Assembly: GCA_964639535.1 (NCBI GenBank)
Contig: CAZXDV010000100.1
Span: 1-10,259, forward strand
DNA length: 10,259 nucleotides
Source: WLWS01 sp964639535
GTDB lineage: Bacteria > Pseudomonadota > Gammaproteobacteria > Eutrophobiales > Eutrophobiaceae
Direction of reading: 5' to 3'
Shown: in pieces, positions 7,261 through 10,259 of the stretch
How positions within the stretch are numbered: the first letter of the stretch is position 1
How the letters are laid out: each line of letters starts with the position of its first letter
Position numbers and translations under genes: made by a program
The notes under the pieces: model-generated
The model's database searches: none
Told to the model about the DNA's origin: nothing
Seen by the model: the letters and a program-made list of their open reading frames with translations, nothing else

Positions 7261-8754
7261 ATGAATACACAGTTAAAAGAAGTAACGCAGAATTTTCTCA
7301 ACGCATCACTCATCAACGGTGAATGGACTGCCGGGAGCAACGGTACTTTTGATGTATTGTGCCCGGAAACGCGAGAAGTGCTGCATAGCGTGGGCCGATG
7401 TTCTTCAGAGGATGTAGACCGCGCTGTGGCAGCGGCGAGGGAAGCGTTTCCCATATGGTCCGGTCTGTCAGTGATTGAGCGAGCAAATATCCTGCGCAGG
7501 GTGCAGGAGCTATTTATCGAAAATGGCGAAGCGATTGCGCAGATGATCGCCGCGGAAGTGGCAAAGCCCATCATGGTTTCGCGCGAGGAAGTTTATGAAT
7601 ACTCTGCTCCTTCCTACGGCAAGGCTGCTGAAGAAATCCTCAGGTACAGGGGGATGCTGTTACCGTCTACACAGGAGGCGTCCAACAACAAGCGCCTGGT
7701 ACTGGGTCACCGCCCCCTTGGTGTTATCGGCGTGATTTCTCCTTACAACTTTCCCACGGATATCGCCTCCATCGCGCTTGCCCATTCTGTGGCGGCAGGT
7801 AACACCGTGGTATGGAAACCCACCGAGTATTGCCCGGCAGCCTGTGCCATGGTGGCAGAACTATTTGAAGAAGCTGGCATGCCAGCGGGTGTGATTAACC
7901 TTGTGCAGGGACTGGGGGATGCCGGCGCCGCGATTGTCGAACATGATGGTGTAGACGGGATCTTTTTTACCGGCTCAACCGCGACGGGAAGACAGATCGC
8001 CACCAAGTGCGCTCTCAAACCCCACCTGCTTGAACTCGGTGGTGATGGCCCATTAATAGTGCTGGAGGATGCAGATATTGATGCTGCAGTTGAAGGCGCC
8101 ATCGTAGGGTGCTTTTATTACACCGGCCAGGTGTGCACCTCGGCAGAGCGCTTGCTTGTGCATGAGGCGGTTTACGATGAGTTTGTTAAGAAATTCTGTG
8201 CGCGTATTAAAGAACTAAAGCAAGGCCCTGCGGCAGAAGAAGATACAGACATGGGCCCACTATGTAACGATGCTACTCTGAAAAGGGTAAAGTCCCACGT
8301 TGAAGATGCGGTGGGCAAGGGTGCAAAGATCATTGAACAGCATGGTAAGGAAGAAAACCTCTATTTCCCGGCAACGGTACTGGTGGATGTTACTAACGAC
8401 ATGCTGATCATGCAGGAAGAAACCTTTGGTCCCGCCGTGCCAATTCTCAAGATAGGTTCCGCGGAAGAAGCGGTGGCAATCGCCAACGAATCTGATCTCG
8501 GCTTAACGGCATCACTTTGGACCCAGGACTATGCGCGCGCCTGGCGTATCGCTGAAGCCTTGCCCCATGGAACCGTCAATGTAAACGAAACCAACAACTA
8601 CTGGGACCAGCTTGCACCCTTTGGCGGCGCGAAGAACAGTGGTGTAGGTCGTGAATTGTCCAAGTGGTTCCTGGATAACTTTACCGAAGCAAAACTGATT
8701 TGTTTTGACCTTGGTGGAGAAAGGGTAGATAGACGCGCAGCTGGTGGCTGGTAG
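7261..8754 (+). CDS. NAD(P)-dependent aldehyde dehydrogenase
   Basis: This cytoplasmic ALDH-superfamily enzyme oxidises an aldehyde to a carboxylate with NAD(P)+. All core residues are present: SPYNFP with Asn163 of the oxyanion hole, VWKPTE with Lys186 at the cofactor ribose, GSTATG (238-243) in the Rossmann fold, LELGG with general base Glu258, FYYTGQVCTSAER with catalytic Cys292, and EETFGP with Glu387. The length of 497 residues is normal. AGGAGGT (7248-7254), a near-perfect Shine-Dalgarno 6 nt before ATG 7261, fixes the start and implies higher translation than its neighbours. It follows the transporter by 29 nt and ends 6 nt before the convergent TetR gene. ELGGDGP, where many relatives have Lys or Asn at the fourth position, hints at a less common subfamily. 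Betaine-aldehyde-like, semialdehyde or aliphatic substrates are all possible; context suggests it takes the product of the PQQ dehydrogenase. Confidence 0.93.
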   Translation: MNTQLKEVTQNFLNASLINGEWTAGSNGTFDVLCPETREVLHSVGRCSSEDVDRAVAAAREAFPIWSGLSVIERANILRRVQELFIENGEAIAQMIAAEVAKPIMVSREEVYEYSAPSYGKAAEEILRYRGMLLPSTQEASNNKRLVLGHRPLGVIGVISPYNFPTDIASIALAHSVAAGNTVVWKPTEYCPAACAMVAELFEEAGMPAGVINLVQGLGDAGAAIVEHDGVDGIFFTGSTATGRQIATKCALKPHLLELGGDGPLIVLEDADIDAAVEGAIVGCFYYTGQVCTSAERLLVHEAVYDEFVKKFCARIKELKQGPAAEEDTDMGPLCNDATLKRVKSHVEDAVGKGAKIIEQHGKEENLYFPATVLVDVTNDMLIMQEETFGPAVPILKIGSAEEAVAIANESDLGLTASLWTQDYARAWRIAEALPHGTVNVNETNNYWDQLAPFGGAKNSGVGRELSKWFLDNFTEAKLICFDLGGERVDRRAAGGW

Positions 8755-8760
8755 GCCTGC

Positions 8761-9390
8761 TTAAGAGCGGTCCCCGGCAGCGGAGCTCGTGCTTTCCGGG
8801 GAATAGATAATATTTTTTGCCTGGCGAATAATCTCGGCACGGATCCCGCGTAGTTCGCTGTGCTGGGGTTTGCCGTGACCAATCAGAAGTAACATACCCT
8901 CGCTCATCATGCCGACGATGGCAGCTCGTTGTGCGATCACCCTGGCGGGCAATTCAGGTCTCATCTCGGTGATGATCGCAGCGATACTCTGCCTGTGCAT
9001 GATGTAGAACCTGTCAAGGGCAGCGGCAGCATCCGCGTCCCGGGAAGCCAGGGCCCAGACCTCGGGAAAAAACTGGCAGACAAAGGGTTCTTTCAGGTCA
9101 TCAATGAGAAAACCAAGCACGTTCTCCAGCTTCTTTTCCGGTGCAAGACCGGCATAGTTATTACGAGTCACCTGGTACTGCCCGATGTAGTAGGTGCTAA
9201 TGGTGTATTCCAGAACTTCGGTCAAAAGGTCGCGCTTGGTGGGAAAATAATACTGCACGGTGCGCAGGTGAACGCCCGCTGCCTTGGCCACGCTGCGCAT
9301 GGAAAACTGGCTATGGCCCTTTTCTGCCAGTGCGCTACGGGCTGCCTCCAGCAGGATGATCTTTGTGGGTTGTAGTTTCTTCTTGGGCAT
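8761..9390 (-). CDS. TetR/AcrR-family transcriptional regulator
   Basis: This is a dimeric one-component repressor or activator. Residues about 10-56 are the TetR DNA-binding domain: ILLEAARSALAEKG (helix 1), FSMRSVAKAAGV (helix 2), and HLRTVQYYFPTKRDLL, the diagnostic recognition helix and turn. The rest is a variable helical ligand and dimer domain, so the effector cannot be predicted. I chose ATG at 9390 (209 residues) because MPKKK leads directly into helix 1. An in-frame TTG at 9408 adds six residues and has GAGG and GGAGG just upstream, so it is a real alternative; an ATG at 9401 is out of frame. The gene is convergent with the aldehyde dehydrogenase and divergent from the antiporter, with a palindrome between the latter two at 9439-9460. 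It may control itself, the antiporter, the catabolic cluster, or any combination. Confidence 0.9.
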   Translation of the reverse strand: MPKKKLQPTKIILLEAARSALAEKGHSQFSMRSVAKAAGVHLRTVQYYFPTKRDLLTEVLEYTISTYYIGQYQVTRNNYAGLAPEKKLENVLGFLIDDLKEPFVCQFFPEVWALASRDADAAAALDRFYIMHRQSIAAIITEMRPELPARVIAQRAAIVGMMSEGMLLLIGHGKPQHSELRGIRAEIIRQAKNIIYSPESTSSAAGDRS

Positions 9391-9438
9391 GTTGCCAGCA
9401 TAAGGCAAAGCGCCTCACGCCTCCAGCGCCATCAACAC

Positions 9439-9460
9439 ATTTCCTTTAGCTGCAGGAAAT
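9439..9460. promoter_or_regulatory. Palindrome, candidate TetR operator
   Basis: ATTTCCT (9439-9445) and AGGAAAT (9454-9460) form a perfect inverted repeat with 7-bp arms and an 8-nt spacer. Size and symmetry suit a TetR-family dimer. The site is about 49 bp upstream of the TetR ATG and just upstream of the antiporter promoter elements, so it could serve autoregulation and control of the divergent gene. Binding is inferred. Confidence 0.4.
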
Positions 9461-9471
9461 ACAGGGAAAGT

Positions 9472-9485
9472 TTGATTCAAATCAG
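9472..9485. promoter_or_regulatory. FNR/Anr-like box upstream of the antiporter
   Basis: TTGAT-TCAA-ATCAG matches the FNR/Anr consensus TTGAT-N4-ATCAA at nine of ten defined bases. With the TATAAT at 9509-9514 the start site would be near 9521, which places the box centre at about -42.5, close to the -41.5 typical of class II FNR activation. No good -35 hexamer lies at the right spacing, as expected for an activator-dependent promoter. Whether the organism has an FNR/Anr protein is not visible here. Confidence 0.45.
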
Positions 9486-9508
9486 GTTTTGAGTGTCATG
9501 GTCTAAAA

Positions 9509-9514
9509 TATAAT
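9509..9514 (+). promoter_or_regulatory. Consensus -10 element for the antiporter gene
   Basis: TATAAT is a perfect sigma70 -10 hexamer 28 bp before the ATG at 9543. The hexamer 17 bp upstream (GTTTTG) is a poor -35, so transcription may need an activator. The predicted leader is about 22 nt and includes AAGGT (9530-9534) as the ribosome binding site. Confidence 0.55.
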
Positions 9515-9542
9515 TAATAGACACCCAGCAAGGTATGACCTG

Positions 9543-10259
9543 ATGCCTTTATCAGAACTCGTTCTCGTCGTAATGGGCCTGCTCACCGTGGCGATGCTGG
9601 CTGCAGGCATCTGCAGGAATCTTCCCGTGCCCTATACGGTTTTCCTGGTGATACTGGGCCTCGTGCTGGGTGGTATGGCCAGGTCATGGCCGCAATTTGA
9701 GAACCTGCAGGCATTCCAGCTCACCCCTGAACTTGTGCTATTCCTTTTTTTACCTGCACTGATCTTTGAATCGGCTTTCAACCTGGATGGAAGACAATTG
9801 CTGAAGGACATTGGCCCCATTCTTTGCCAGGCGGTGCCTGCGCTGCTGATCTCAACGGGTCTTATCGGCGCCGGTCTCTGGTTTCTCATCGATCTTGATA
9901 TTACCCTGGCCCTGCTTTTTGGTGCCCTGATTTCTGCCACTGATCCTGTTGCTGTTGTTGCCCTGTTCAAGGAGCTGGGTGCGCCGCAACGCCTGAATGT
10001 ACTGGTTGAGGGCGAATCGCTGCTCAACGATGCTACCGCCATCGTCGTGTTCAATATTATCCTGGGTATCCTGCTCACAGGTAGCTTTGTTATTTCCGAT
10101 CTCGGTGGCGCCATGCTGGATTTTCTGCGGGTTTTCATCGGTGGTGCCTGCGTGGGAGTCATTACAGGTGTCGTGATCAGTGAAGTCCTGCATCGAATGA
10201 AAGCGGGTCTTAGCGCTTACATGGTGATGTCGGTAGTGCTGGCCTATGCAAGTTTTGCG
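9543..10259 (+). CDS. CPA1-family Na+/H+ antiporter, NhaP type (partial)
   Basis: This is the N-terminal 239 residues of an inner-membrane monovalent cation/proton antiporter; the 3' end is beyond the window. Hydrophobic segments alternate with short loops from residue 5 onward. Family signatures are LFLFLPALIFESAFNLD (66-82), SATDPVAVVALFKELGAP (131-148) with Asp134 of the ion-binding site, and VEGESLLNDATAIVVF (155-170) with the Asn162-Asp163 pair characteristic of electroneutral CPA1 members. AAGGT 8 nt upstream supports ATG 9543; an ATG-ACC-TGA mini-frame at 9535-9543 overlaps that start. The role would be sodium export and pH homeostasis, perhaps coupled to osmolyte use next door. Full-length relatives often carry a long cytoplasmic tail with regulatory domains, which cannot be assessed here. 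Confidence 0.9.
   Translation, partial: MPLSELVLVVMGLLTVAMLAAGICRNLPVPYTVFLVILGLVLGGMARSWPQFENLQAFQLTPELVLFLFLPALIFESAFNLDGRQLLKDIGPILCQAVPALLISTGLIGAGLWFLIDLDITLALLFGALISATDPVAVVALFKELGAPQRLNVLVEGESLLNDATAIVVFNIILGILLTGSFVISDLGGAMLDFLRVFIGGACVGVITGVVISEVLHRMKAGLSAYMVMSVVLAYASFA

Noticed and set aside
9535..9543. Two-codon upstream frame (ATG ACC TGA) overlapping the antiporter start
   Set aside because: It is too short to distinguish from chance and overlaps the ribosome-binding spacing; there is no evidence that it is translated.
9632..10162. 176-codon open frame on the minus strand
   Set aside because: It is antisense to the antiporter coding sequence; its Ser/Arg/Pro-rich composition is typical of a complement of membrane-protein codons.

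Overview
The window reads as chromosomal DNA of a Proteobacterium, most likely a gammaproteobacterium. The grounds are moderate GC content with AT-rich promoter gaps, the gene families present (XRE-cupin regulator, DMGDH-like flavoprotein, PQQ dehydrogenase, NhaP-type antiporter), sigma70-like promoters and a REP-like palindromic repeat. The species cannot be named from the sequence. There are no rRNA, tRNA, CRISPR or transposase genes.

Layout. (1) Positions 1-379, minus strand: the N-terminal part of an XRE helix-turn-helix regulator entering a cupin-type effector domain, cut by the window edge. (2) Positions 380-705: an AT-rich divergent control region with a candidate promoter in each direction, repeated TGAAAA/TTTTCA and TACGTGA motifs, and a foldable leader just before the next gene. 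(3) Positions 706-8754, plus strand: a catabolic cluster. It contains an 817-residue FAD oxidoreductase fused to a GcvT-like folate domain (dimethylglycine/sarcosine dehydrogenase type), a two-hairpin REP-like repeat, a lipoprotein PQQ dehydrogenase with a C-terminal cytochrome c domain, a flavodoxin-fold NAD(P)H:quinone oxidoreductase, an MFS transporter gene interrupted by one in-frame TGA, and an NAD(P)-dependent aldehyde dehydrogenase. (4) Positions 8761-9390 (or 9408), minus strand: a TetR-family regulator convergent with the aldehyde dehydrogenase. (5) Positions 9391-9542: a second divergent control region with a 7-bp-arm palindrome, an FNR/Anr-like box and a perfect TATAAT. (6) Positions 9543-10259, plus strand: the N-terminal 239 residues of a CPA1/NhaP-type Na+/H+ antiporter, cut by the window end.

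How the genes may work together (inference). The PQQ-cytochrome c protein should oxidise an alcohol, or another reduced carbon, outside the cytoplasmic membrane and pass electrons to the respiratory chain. An MFS carrier would import substrate or product, the aldehyde dehydrogenase would make the acid in the cytoplasm, and the FAD-GcvT protein would demethylate an N-methylated amine and hand the one-carbon unit to tetrahydrofolate. This suggests use of an N-methylated amino alcohol or related osmolyte, under an XRE-cupin sensor. The substrate is not shown by the sequence. The least ordinary elements are the PQQ dehydrogenase lacking the usual vicinal cysteine pair, the in-frame stop in the transporter, and the covarying double-hairpin repeat.
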